Translations under genes and position numbers: made by a program
The notes under the pieces: generated by a model
Seen by the model: only the letters and a program-made list of their open reading frames with translations
Databases searched by the model: none
What the model was told of the DNA's origin: nothing
In this document: one piece after another, positions 8,510-17,664 of the stretch
How positions within the stretch are numbered: position 1 is the stretch's first letter
How the letters are laid out: each line of letters starts with the position of its first letter
DNA from: Planctomycetota bacterium
GTDB lineage: Bacteria; Planctomycetota; Planctomycetia; Gemmatales; Gemmataceae
Reading direction: 5' to 3'
DNA length: 64,000 nucleotides
Assembly (NCBI GenBank): GCA_016873225.1
Contig: VGXS01000002.1
Location: forward strand, 62,001 to 126,000

Positions 8510-10578
8510 CATTCCTGGCCCCATGGATGCTGGCGGGAGGATTGGCCGCGGGCGTGCCCATCGCCCTGCACCTCCTTCACCGCGGACACCCCAAGGCCCG
8601 CCACTGGGCCGCCATGGAGTTTCTCCGAAAGAGCCTCAAGGACACTAGCAGGAGGGTGAAATTCAGGAACCTGCTGCTCCTGATCGCCAGGGTCATGGCT
8701 TGCCTGCTGGCCGCGTTGGCCCTCGCGAGGCCGACCGCCGCGTGGCTTCCGTCATGGTCAGCCACCGAGGCCGTGATCGTGGTGGACACCTCCGCCAGCA
8801 TGGCGGCCCGCGAGCGCGGCGCGACGCGCATGGAACTTGCCCGCCGCGAGGCCAGGACCTTCCTCGAATCGCTGCCCGCCGGTTCGCGCGCGCGGATCAT
8901 CGCGACGAGCGACGGCATCGACAACCCGGCCGATGCCAGCAAACCTCCGGCGCGGGCCGCCGCCGACCTCGAGTCGATCCCGGCGACCGACCGCCCGGGC
9001 GACATCGCGACGGGAATCTCCGAGGCTGTGGATCACCTCAAGGGCTCATCGCTGCCGGCCAAGGCGCTGCTGGTCGTTTCCGACATGCAGCCATCGGGTT
9101 GGGAGCGTGGCGCCGGCAGGATCCGCCAGGAACTGGACAGGCTGCCCTCCGGCACCTCGGTTCGCGTCCGCAGGGTCGGTGAACCGGGAGGGTCCAACCT
9201 CCAGCTTGTTGACGCCTCGCCGGCGGCCGGATTCGTCGTGTCGGGTCCAAGGCAGCTTTGGCTTGTCAGGGTCCGCAACGGCGGAACCGAACGGGCCACC
9301 GATGTCGTCGTCAGGATCGGCTATGCCCTGGAGGACGGATCACTGGAGGAGGTGGAGGCCGTGCCCCTGGGCAATCTCGGGCCCGGCGAGGAAAGAGTGG
9401 CCGAAACCGGCTTGCCAGCTCCGGAAACCCCATGGAAACGCGTCGTCGCCCGCGTGGCCGCCTCCTCCGACAGGCTGGAAAGGGACGACGCCTTCTTCCG
9501 CGCGACCCGCATCCGGCCAAGGCTCAACACGATCGTCGTGGGTTCCACCTCCCCGCGCGACCCGGCGGTGAACCTCGGCATCTACTGGAAGCAGGCCGTG
9601 GATGCCATCAACCCTATCCCGGGCGCGGCCAATGTCGCCTCGACGCTGCTCACCCCCGAGGCCGCCAACCGCGCCGAACTCGACAAGGCTGACATGATCA
9701 TTCTTTCCGGCCTGCCCACCGACGGCGGCGGATCCGCGTGGGAAGCGCTGGTCAACCGGCTGGAACCTTGGGTGAGGGCCGGGGGAACGGTCATCGCCGT
9801 TCCCAGATCCTCGGGACAGTCCAAGCCCTCGACCTGGCTCGCGCCCTTGCTGTCCTCCGGACCGGAAACCGGGGCGGTTGACCTGGCCAGCCTCGCGGGT
9901 AATTCATTGGCGCCGTTCGCATCGCCTCCCCTCGACGCGCTCGGCCGGCTGGCGATCATTAAGCCGAGCCTTGCCGAGGCCTTGCCGGGCGGAAGGGTTC
10001 TTGCCCGTCTCACCGGGGGCGCGGGCGCCATTTCGATATCTCCGCTCGGAGACGGCGCGGTGGCGGTGATGGGACTGGGCAGTTCGCCGGAAGAAGGCGA
10101 ACTCGTTCTTCATCCCCTTTTTGTTCCGCTGGCCCAGACGATTGTCGCGGAGTCCTTGTGCCGCCCCGAGTGGACCAGGCGTCCCCCGTGGATCGCCAAG
10201 GCTGAAGGCGAGGTAGCAGACCATGGATTCACCGGCCCCCAGGGCGCCGTGCTTGCCGCCAAGGAGGCCGGGACGGGACTTGTTGCCCCCGAATCCGAGC
10301 CTCGAATCGCCGGGTTCTGGAAGTTGTCGAAAAAACAGGGAGAACCTGAAATCAGCCAGGACTTCGTCCTGAACACCGATCCGCAGGAGGGCACGGGCTG
10401 GACTCCCCTCGCCGCGGCAAGGGCGGAAGACATCACTGGCAAGGCGGGAATCCTCGACGAGTCGGCCTCACCCATGCGCGCCGGCGGACCGGAAGCCCTT
10501 GGATGGGTATTGACGGCCCTGCTGCTGGTGCTTGTATCCGAGAGCCTGCTGGCATGGTGGACGGGGAGGCCGGCATGA
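8506..10578 (+). CDS. BatA-type membrane protein with vWA domain
   Basis: A protein of 690 residues. The N-terminus (FLAPWMLAGG, then GVPIALHLLHRG) is the BatA/TIGR02226 membrane segment, with a second hydrophobic helix at about 55-75. A vWA domain follows with MIDAS residues DTSAS at 94-98. The middle region has CARDB/Ig-like strands and then a class I glutamine-amidotransferase-like part (INPIPGAANVAS to GGTVIAVP). A C-terminal helix (GWVLTALLLVLVSESLLAWW) completes the BatA layout. It probably presents vWA and periplasmic domains as client or partner of the upstream MoxR. It overlaps both neighbours by four bases. Confidence 0.88.
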   Translation: MTFLAPWMLAGGLAAGVPIALHLLHRGHPKARHWAAMEFLRKSLKDTSRRVKFRNLLLLIARVMACLLAALALARPTAAWLPSWSATEAVIVVDTSASMAARERGATRMELARREARTFLESLPAGSRARIIATSDGIDNPADASKPPARAAADLESIPATDRPGDIATGISEAVDHLKGSSLPAKALLVVSDMQPSGWERGAGRIRQELDRLPSGTSVRVRRVGEPGGSNLQLVDASPAAGFVVSGPRQLWLVRVRNGGTERATDVVVRIGYALEDGSLEEVEAVPLGNLGPGEERVAETGLPAPETPWKRVVARVAASSDRLERDDAFFRATRIRPRLNTIVVGSTSPRDPAVNLGIYWKQAVDAINPIPGAANVASTLLTPEAANRAELDKADMIILSGLPTDGGGSAWEALVNRLEPWVRAGGTVIAVPRSSGQSKPSTWLAPLLSSGPETGAVDLASLAGNSLAPFASPPLDALGRLAIIKPSLAEALPGGRVLARLTGGAGAISISPLGDGAVAVMGLGSSPEEGELVLHPLFVPLAQTIVAESLCRPEWTRRPPWIAKAEGEVADHGFTGPQGAVLAAKEAGTGLVAPESEPRIAGFWKLSKKQGEPEISQDFVLNTDPQEGTGWTPLAAARAEDITGKAGILDESASPMRAGGPEALGWVLTALLLVLVSESLLAWWTGRPA

Positions 10579-12959
10579 CGAATCTCCCCACGGCATCTCT
10601 TTCGGGATGGTGGCTCGGCCTTGAGGCTCCCGCCGACGCCGCCGTCTCCAGCTTCAGGATGTTGCCCGACTCAACGGGCATCGCGTTGTCAGCGGTGGTG
10701 TTGGCCGCTTGCGCCGGCGGGGCCATCTGGGCCTACCGTTCCGAGCTTTCAGCGGCACGGGGCGCCCTGCGGGCGGGCTTGGCCACGCTTCGCATCCTGG
10801 CCATAGCCATCCTCTGCACCTGGTTGTTCCATCCGGTCTCATGCTCCGGCACCATGTCGGGAAAGCAGGATCGCCCCATCGCGATCATCCTCGACGACAG
10901 CCAAAGCATGAAGCAGGCGGACCTTCGGTCCGACGAGGCATCCCGTCAGGTCGCGCGCGATGCCGGTGTGTCCGAAAAATGCAGCCGAGTGGAGTTGGGA
11001 AAAGCCCTGCTGGAAAAGAATCTCGAGGAAATCTCAAAGGACCTTGATGAAAAGGGAGGCAGCAGGTGGTACCTCGCCGGACCCGACCTCGAGCGCTTTC
11101 CCGACGCCCGGGCCGCGATGGAGCGGTGGACCGCCAGCCGCGAGGGCAGCGACTTGGCGGGCGCGATCGACCGCGCCATCGACGCGACTCCCCCACCTGG
11201 AAGCATCGTCATTTGGACCGACGCCCGCGCCGGCGGACCTCCCGCGCGGCTTGACGCGGCCCTTGACCGCGCCCGGCAGGCCGGCACATCCGTCATTGTC
11301 GTGGGAGCCGGCCTTGAACAACCGGCGCGCCTGGAACTGCGGGACCTGCAAGCGCCCGTGGTCGCCCAGGCGGGCGAGCGGGCGCGCGCCTTGGCCCGCT
11401 TGAGGGTTTCCGGCATCGATCCCGCCCGCAAGCCGCGCGCCGAGGTTCGCCTCCTGCTTGAGGGCGAGGAAGTGGCCCGCGATGAAATCTCGTTGGAAAA
11501 AGATGGTGAATTGCAGCATGGCCTCGTTTTTCTCCCTCCCGCGAGGCTGGCCCGCCCTGAGGGTTCCAGGCTCGAGGCACGCGTCCGGGTCATCGACACC
11601 GAGGCGGATCCGGGAGACCGGCTTGAAAGAAGGCTGACCATCCTCGACAGGCCATGGCGCGTCCTCATCGTTGACCAGGCGCCAAGGTGGGATGTCCGCT
11701 TCCTGTTGATGCACCTTTCGCGGGAAACGGGCGAGGGTGTCCAGCAGCAGGGGCGAAGGACGGCGGCGGTCGAGGCCTCGATCGCCCTTTTGGACGGAGA
11801 CCAGGAGCTGACTGCGCGTCCCCCGTTCCTGCCGGGATTTCCAACGCGCCGGCAGGATCTATTCGCGTTCGACGCCGTTTTTCTCGGCGACGCCGAAAAG
11901 GACAAGCTCGGTGAAAAGTCGATGGAAATGCTCCGCGATTTCGTCGAGGAGGGCGGCGGCCTCATCATCCAGGCGAGCCCCGCCCAGAGGTCGTTGGCAT
12001 GGACAGGCACACCGCTCGCCGATCTTCTTCCCGTCGAACTCATGCAAGCCGCCACCGATGTCCCTCCCGAAGGTTACAAGCCCGAGCAAACCTCATGGGG
12101 GGAAAACCACGAGGCGCTCATGCTCGAGGACGACAGGGCATCAGCTTCCAAGGCCTGGAAGGAACTTCCCGCCTGGCATTGGCGCGCCGGTGTCAAAAGG
12201 CTCAAGCCCGGCGCCCGCGCCCTGCTGGCGGCCCCCGGCAAGCCGGGAGACGCCTCCACGGTGATGGCCACCCAGGCCTTCGGGCGCGGACAGGTCGCCT
12301 GGCTGGGCGACGACGAAACCTGGCGCTGGCGCCTCAACACCGGTGATGCCGTCTTCGGCCGTTTCTGGAACCAATGGGTTCAATGGGCTGTCGCGTCGCG
12401 GGCGGGCGGACCCCGCCCCGTCAGGCTGGCCATTGACAAGCCGGATCCCGCTCCCGGCCAATCCATTTCCATCAGGGCCAGGATCCTCGACAACGCGGCC
12501 AAACCGCTCGAAGCCGCCTCGGTGCCGGCCCGTTTCATGTGGCTCGACGCCCCCGCAGACACTCCCAGGGACCAGGTTGAAACGACTGTGTCCCTGCGCG
12601 CAATCCCCGGGCAACCCGGCGAATTCGCCATGACTCGCATTGCCGACAAGCCCGGCCGCTACCAGTTGGTCCTCACCGACCGGGACGGCCCCGCATTGGC
12701 CTGGAGGGTCTTCCCAAGGGATGACATCGAGCCCAAGGGCGGCTTGGCGGCCGCCACCGCCAGGGAAATGGCGACCCGCACAGGCGGGGAATTCCTCAGG
12801 GAAACCGAGGCCCGCAACATCGGCAAGCTCGTCAAGGCTTCCAAGGCAGACTGGGTCGCCCCAGCCTCGATTCCGTCGCTCAATCCTCTCGCTTATTTCA
12901 TCTTCATCACGGCGCTTTGTGCGGAATGGACCATCCGCAGGCGCCAAAACCTCAGCTAG
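10575..12959 (+). CDS. Membrane protein with vWA-like and glutamine-amidotransferase-like domains
   Basis: A protein of 794 residues. I chose the ATG at 10575 because it forms an ATGA overlap with the previous stop; the frame extends upstream to 10503. Two N-terminal helices (about 36-53 and 70-86) are followed by a vWA-like domain with DDSQS at 107-111, a near-MIDAS motif. Around the middle WRVLIVDQAPRWDVRFL begins a GATase-1-like fold ending in FVEEGGGLIIQASP, as in many planctomycete and Bacteroidetes BatA-locus proteins. A last membrane helix lies near the C-terminus (LAYFIFITALCAEWTIRRR). No catalytic Cys-His-Glu triad is visible, so the GATase-like part is likely structural. Confidence 0.8.
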   Translation: MTNLPTASLSGWWLGLEAPADAAVSSFRMLPDSTGIALSAVVLAACAGGAIWAYRSELSAARGALRAGLATLRILAIAILCTWLFHPVSCSGTMSGKQDRPIAIILDDSQSMKQADLRSDEASRQVARDAGVSEKCSRVELGKALLEKNLEEISKDLDEKGGSRWYLAGPDLERFPDARAAMERWTASREGSDLAGAIDRAIDATPPPGSIVIWTDARAGGPPARLDAALDRARQAGTSVIVVGAGLEQPARLELRDLQAPVVAQAGERARALARLRVSGIDPARKPRAEVRLLLEGEEVARDEISLEKDGELQHGLVFLPPARLARPEGSRLEARVRVIDTEADPGDRLERRLTILDRPWRVLIVDQAPRWDVRFLLMHLSRETGEGVQQQGRRTAAVEASIALLDGDQELTARPPFLPGFPTRRQDLFAFDAVFLGDAEKDKLGEKSMEMLRDFVEEGGGLIIQASPAQRSLAWTGTPLADLLPVELMQAATDVPPEGYKPEQTSWGENHEALMLEDDRASASKAWKELPAWHWRAGVKRLKPGARALLAAPGKPGDASTVMATQAFGRGQVAWLGDDETWRWRLNTGDAVFGRFWNQWVQWAVASRAGGPRPVRLAIDKPDPAPGQSISIRARILDNAAKPLEAASVPARFMWLDAPADTPRDQVETTVSLRAIPGQPGEFAMTRIADKPGRYQLVLTDRDGPALAWRVFPRDDIEPKGGLAAATAREMATRTGGEFLRETEARNIGKLVKASKADWVAPASIPSLNPLAYFIFITALCAEWTIRRRQNLS

Positions 12960-12969
12960 GGATCTGCCG

Positions 12970-14751
12970 ATGTCCGCGCCCCAAGACCGCTCCATGCTGC
13001 TGGGCAGGCTTGCGGCCGTCGGGGCATCGCTGCGCGCACTCGCCCTGGCCACGGGAACCGCCCGCCTGCTGGCATGCTGGCTTCCGGCCTTGGCGCTGCT
13101 GGCCGGCATCGACTGGGCATGGGACCTGGCCCGTGAAGTGCCGGTGCCGGTGAGGCTACTGCTCACCACCGCCGCATACGCCGCCTTGGCGGCCCTGTTC
13201 CTGCGGTTGGTCTATCCCTCGATGCGGTCACCCGATCCGGTCGATGTCGCCACCATGGTCGAAAAGCGCTGGCCGGCCCTCGACTTCCGGCTAGTGACCT
13301 CGGCGCAGGTGGAATGCGGAACCCCTTTCGCCGACCGGGTCGTGCAGGAGGCCGCGCGAATCACCGAGGGGCAGGCTTGGGGCGATGTCGTCGATCGCAA
13401 GCCGCTCAAGGCGTCGTTTCTTTCGCTCACTCCCATTGTCCTGGCCATGGCGCTGTTCTGGGTCGTGTTTCCCAAGACAGCCTCCGTCCTCGCCGGAAGG
13501 CTGGCATGGCTTTCCCCCGAACCGATCCCCCGCTGGACCAACATCCAAAGGCCGCACGAGTTCCACGCCCCCCAGGGTGAACCCGTCGAATTGGTCCTCG
13601 CCTATGGCGGACGCTCTCCCGGCGACGGACTGTTGCGCTGGTCAGGCAACGACGGCCAGACTCTCGATATCCAACTGGCAATCGCCGAGGGCCAACTAAC
13701 GGCCGTTCTTCCCCCCGTTGCGGGAGAAGGCGCCATCACGGCTTGGGCGGGAGACGGTCGCTCCGGCCCGATTCCGTTCCACAGGCAAGCGAGGCCCGTT
13801 CCGGTTCTCGCCTCCGCGAAGGCCATCCTTCCCGCCTGGAGGGGCACCACCCCATCCGGTTCAAGGTATTTCACCGAACTTGTTGACGGCGAGGCCGAGG
13901 CTTTGCCGGGAAGCGACATCGAGGTCGCATTCGACGGGGGCACGCCGCTCTCCAGCTGCCAAGTCACGGTGATCCCCCAAGGCTCCGCCGGAACCCCGCG
14001 CACGCTGGCCGGCAAGGTTGATGGCGCATCGGGAACGATTCGATTCCCGCTCTTTGCCGGTGACAGCCGATATGAGATTCAAGCGGTTTCCCAGCAAGGT
14101 CTCACGGCCAATCCTCCCCTGATGCGCCGCTGCCGTCCCGCGCCCGAAGATCCACCGCAGGTTTCCTGGCTTCCCGAACATATTCCCGAGGTGGGCCCGC
14201 AGGAGGATGGGGAAGACCTGGATGGCTTGCCCGTGGTGATCGGGACCCAGTTCCGCGTGGCGTACCGCGTTTCCAGCGTTGCCGGCCTCGGCAAGGCTGA
14301 GTTTCATTATCGGGTCCTCAACAAGACCGACTGGCGTGTGTACAAGATTCCTGAAACGAAGTCACAGGCTGATTGGGGCCTCTTCGACAAGAAAACCGGC
14401 CAGTTTGGCAAGCAAAAGGGAAGGAATTTCGAGTTTTTCACCCCGCCGTCCTCCGATCCTGAAAAAATCCCCGGGCGCGGCGAGGCTTGGGGCCGATTCG
14501 ACTTCCAGATTGGCGAATTGAAGGAACTGAGAATTGCCGATCGCATCGAATACAAGGTGGTGGTGCATGATTTGCGGCCCACGCCCCTTACCGGGGAGTC
14601 GGAAACCCGGGTGAAGGAAGTGGTGGGAATCGATGAGTTGCTGGCTTGGTTGAGGCGGCGGGAAAGGGAGCAGGAAAAGCTCCGCCAACTGCGACTTGAC
14701 CAATTGGGAGTTTTTCCGGATAGACCGGCGACGAAAATTGGGTCATGGTAA
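12970..14751 (+). CDS. DUF4175-like membrane protein of the MoxR operon
   Basis: A protein of 593 residues from the ATG at 12970, ten bases after the previous stop; the frame is open upstream but that part is a shadow of the previous gene. Three hydrophobic helices lie at about 32-50, 60-82 and 155-175, an arrangement seen in the N-terminal part of DUF4175 proteins, with VVEKRW-like and DFRLVTSAQVE segments between. The remainder looks like Ig-type beta domains (FHAPQGEPVELVLAYGG, FRVAYRVSSVAG) outside the membrane, ending in a charged tail. The coiled-coil half that DUF4175 proteins usually carry seems to be the next gene. The assignment to DUF4175 is by layout only. Confidence 0.6.
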   Translation: MSAPQDRSMLLGRLAAVGASLRALALATGTARLLACWLPALALLAGIDWAWDLAREVPVPVRLLLTTAAYAALAALFLRLVYPSMRSPDPVDVATMVEKRWPALDFRLVTSAQVECGTPFADRVVQEAARITEGQAWGDVVDRKPLKASFLSLTPIVLAMALFWVVFPKTASVLAGRLAWLSPEPIPRWTNIQRPHEFHAPQGEPVELVLAYGGRSPGDGLLRWSGNDGQTLDIQLAIAEGQLTAVLPPVAGEGAITAWAGDGRSGPIPFHRQARPVPVLASAKAILPAWRGTTPSGSRYFTELVDGEAEALPGSDIEVAFDGGTPLSSCQVTVIPQGSAGTPRTLAGKVDGASGTIRFPLFAGDSRYEIQAVSQQGLTANPPLMRRCRPAPEDPPQVSWLPEHIPEVGPQEDGEDLDGLPVVIGTQFRVAYRVSSVAGLGKAEFHYRVLNKTDWRVYKIPETKSQADWGLFDKKTGQFGKQKGRNFEFFTPPSSDPEKIPGRGEAWGRFDFQIGELKELRIADRIEYKVVVHDLRPTPLTGESETRVKEVVGIDELLAWLRRREREQEKLRQLRLDQLGVFPDRPATKIGSW

Positions 14752-14781
14752 TTGCGAAACCTTTAATCGGAGGACTTGGCC

Positions 14782-17664
14782 ATGCGACGGTGGATGACGG
14801 CTTCCCTGCTCATGTCACTTCCCATGGGCCATCTGATGGCCCAGGAATCCCCCGAGTCCCGGGCCAGGGCCCAAGCCTCGGTTCGCGGTGAAACCGACCA
14901 GGTGACACGCAGGCTCGAGGTGATGGCCGGGATCCTACGCTACTACAAGCTGGGATCCAGCGAGGACCACGCCCTGATGCGCGACGCCGCCGGGGCGCTT
15001 TCAAAGCTGAGCGCCACCGAGATGCGCGCCGTCCTCGACCACCTGGAAAAAGCCGCCAAGGTGTCGGCCGAGACGGCCGACCAAACCGACAGGGCCTACT
15101 CGCGCCACCTCGAGGTGGTTCGCAAGCTCAGGGAAATATCCACCCGATACGATGCCATCCGCTCATTGGAAATGGCCGCTGACAGGCTGGAGAAGTCCTC
15201 GCGTGAGCAGGGTCGCATCCAAGCCGCCATCGCCGGCGAGGCGGCCCGCGCCGAATCCGCCAAGGCCAGCCTCAAGGACACCGTGGCCCGCATCAGCGGC
15301 CGAATCGACCAGCAACGCGACCTGAATGTCGATGTCGCCATGCTCCTCAACATGGCCTCCGACCTGGAATCAAGGCTCGACCCCGACAGGAAGGAAAGGC
15401 TCCGCAAAGGACTGAACGAGGCTAACAATCGTAATTTGACGGGCACGATGGCCCAGTTGCCCGAGCGCTTCGGCGCCGTTGGCAACCCCGGCGAACGCGA
15501 GGGACGCCTCCGCCCGGTTCTCGATCAGTCGGCCCAGGTCCGCAAGCTCATGGCCGACATTGTCCGCGCCTGGCGCGGCGACCAACCTCCGGCCGACCGC
15601 ACGGCGGAACTGAAGGCGCGGGTTGAGGAGGCCCTTGAGAAAACCAGGGAAGAACGACAAGAGCTCAAGAAACCGGCCGACGAAGCCAAGAAAGCTGAGA
15701 TCGCCAAGGAAACGGCGGAATTGGCGGCGGAGGTGAAAAACCTCGAGCAACTCGCGGACAAGGCCAATCCGGAAGCTGAGCAGGCCCTCAAGCAGGCAGC
15801 CAATGAGTTGAACGAGGCGGCCGCCAAGGCCATTCAGCCTGATGCGGCCCAGGCCGAGGCTCCCTTGGCCCGCGCCGAGGAGGCCCTCAAGAAGGCGGAG
15901 AAAGCCTTGGCCAAGGCCGAAGAAAAGGCCAACAACCCGAACCAGGCTCCCGTGAAAAGGGCCGAGGAAAAGCTGAAGACCGCGCAAAAGCTGGCCCAGA
16001 AGCAAAAGGAGGTCGAGGCCGCCACCCGCGCGGTCAACGACAAGTCGGCCCCCGAAACCAACCAGGCCTTGGCCAACAAGGAGGAATCCCTCGCCAAGCA
16101 AGCGATGGACGAGGCCGGAACGAACCCCGAATCCGGGGCGGACAAGGCACTCGCCGAGGCCGCCAACGAGTTGCAGAAGGCCGCCAACGAACTGAACAAG
16201 GACACCGCCAAGCAGGCCGACGCCGCCAAGGCGGCGCTCCCCAAGGAGGCAAAGGCCAGTCAGTCCCTTGAAAAGGCCGTCGCCGAGGCTCGCAAGGAAC
16301 TCGAAAAGGCCCGTCAGGAAGCCGCGAAGGCGGACAAGGCCGACATGGCCACGCAGGCCCTTGAACGCGCCGCCAAGATGCAGGACGAAGTGGCGAAGCA
16401 GATCGAGAAGGCCGCTGAGGAAGGCCGCAAGGATCCCCAGGGTGAGCTTTCCCGGGCCGAGGCCCAGGTTCAAAATGAGTTGGCCAAGGCCGCCGCGCAA
16501 GGCGACCCTGAAGCCGCCAAGGCGGCCGCCGAGGCCATGAAGCAGATTCAGGAGACTCAGAAGGACTTGGCCAAGCAGGACATTCAGGAAGCCGCCAAGG
16601 ACGCCCGCGAAGCCGCCAAGGCCCTCGCGGAAGAGGTCGCCCGCCGCAACGATGAAAAGCAGGAGCGGGAAATGAAGGAACTGGCGCGTCGCGCCAAGGA
16701 GGAGAAAGCCCAACCCGCGCTTGCCGAGGCGGCTAACCGCCTCGAGCAGGCGGCCAAGGCAGCCAAGGAAGCCCAAGCTGATTTGGCCGATGCGGCCGAA
16801 AAGGCCGGCAAGCCCGAACAAGGCTCGGAGGCCCTGCCTGCCCGACAGGAAGCCCTCGCCGAAGCCCTCAAGGAAACCAATCCCGAGGCGGCCAAGGCCG
16901 CCGAGGAAGCGGCGATGGCTCTCGCCCGTGGCGAGAATGACGAAGCCGCCAAGGCTCAGGAAAAAGCCTTGGAAGCCCTGGCGGAGATGGCCAAGGCCGG
17001 AGACGGTGAAGCCGCCGCCATGGCCAAGGAGCAGGGAAAACTGCTGGAAGCCAACAAGGCTCTCGCCAAGGGACGGGAAGAGAACGCCCAGGCTCTCGAG
17101 GCCGCGAAGCAGGCCGCCGGGGTTCTGCCCGGTTTCATGAAGGCCGAGGTTCAGAAGGCCGAAAAGCTTTTGGAGCGCGCCGAGGCGGCCGCCTTGCAGG
17201 GCCTGCCAATGGAAGCCGCGCAACTGGAAAAGCAGGCTGCCGAACAGCTCCAAAAGGCGGCCGACCAGCTCGAAGCCGTGGCCAAGGAAGCCGGCCCCGC
17301 CGAGTCGCCGGCCGAACCGATGCTGGCCAAGGAGCAAGGCAACCCGGGTGAGCAACCCATGCCGGGCGAACAGCCCATGCCCGGTGAGAAGCCGATGCCC
17401 GGCCAGCAGCCGATGAGCGCCAAGCAGCCCCCCAAGGGCCCCTCGGAAAGCAGCCCGATGCCAACGCCCCCCGGCCAGGAGTTGCCCAAGGGAACACTCA
17501 ATCCGAATGCCGAGGAAATCGGCCGGTTCCTTCGCCTGCCCGCCCGCGAACGCGAGGCTCTGATCCAGGCATGGTCGGAAGGCTTGCCTCCCGCCCACGC
17601 CGTGATGATCCAGCGTTACTACCGTGAGCTGGCGCGCTCGGCCCCCGGACGGGCGACTCCGTGA
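14782..17664 (+). CDS. Large exported Ala/Lys/Glu-rich coiled-coil protein
   Basis: A protein of 960 residues. GGAGGA at 14769-14774 sits seven bases before the ATG at 14782, which decides against the in-frame TTG at 14776. A signal peptide (MRRWMTASLLMSLPMGHLMA) is followed by an ordinary helical region to about 260. Then come some 570 residues built almost only of A, K, E, Q and L, with irregular AAKA/AEEALKKAEKA repeats, predicted to be a very long helix or coiled coil. A short P-G-E-Q-P-M repeat follows, then a conserved-looking end (RFLRLPAREREALIQAWSEG, then AHAVMIQRYYRELARS). That last segment resembles the ends of DUF4175-type proteins. It is probably a periplasmic spacer or scaffold of the MoxR system. 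Confidence 0.7.
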   Translation: MRRWMTASLLMSLPMGHLMAQESPESRARAQASVRGETDQVTRRLEVMAGILRYYKLGSSEDHALMRDAAGALSKLSATEMRAVLDHLEKAAKVSAETADQTDRAYSRHLEVVRKLREISTRYDAIRSLEMAADRLEKSSREQGRIQAAIAGEAARAESAKASLKDTVARISGRIDQQRDLNVDVAMLLNMASDLESRLDPDRKERLRKGLNEANNRNLTGTMAQLPERFGAVGNPGEREGRLRPVLDQSAQVRKLMADIVRAWRGDQPPADRTAELKARVEEALEKTREERQELKKPADEAKKAEIAKETAELAAEVKNLEQLADKANPEAEQALKQAANELNEAAAKAIQPDAAQAEAPLARAEEALKKAEKALAKAEEKANNPNQAPVKRAEEKLKTAQKLAQKQKEVEAATRAVNDKSAPETNQALANKEESLAKQAMDEAGTNPESGADKALAEAANELQKAANELNKDTAKQADAAKAALPKEAKASQSLEKAVAEARKELEKARQEAAKADKADMATQALERAAKMQDEVAKQIEKAAEEGRKDPQGELSRAEAQVQNELAKAAAQGDPEAAKAAAEAMKQIQETQKDLAKQDIQEAAKDAREAAKALAEEVARRNDEKQEREMKELARRAKEEKAQPALAEAANRLEQAAKAAKEAQADLADAAEKAGKPEQGSEALPARQEALAEALKETNPEAAKAAEEAAMALARGENDEAAKAQEKALEALAEMAKAGDGEAAAMAKEQGKLLEANKALAKGREENAQALEAAKQAAGVLPGFMKAEVQKAEKLLERAEAAALQGLPMEAAQLEKQAAEQLQKAADQLEAVAKEAGPAESPAEPMLAKEQGNPGEQPMPGEQPMPGEKPMPGQQPMSAKQPPKGPSESSPMPTPPGQELPKGTLNPNAEEIGRFLRLPAREREALIQAWSEGLPPAHAVMIQRYYRELARSAPGRATP
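17344..17415 (+). repeat. 18-bp coding tandem repeat (P-G-E-Q-P-M x4)
   Basis: Four consecutive six-codon units encode PGEQPM, PGEQPM, PGEKPM and PGQQPM (residues 855-878 of the exported coiled-coil protein). The DNA units have diverged at third positions, so this is an old repeat under protein-level selection. Confidence 0.85.
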
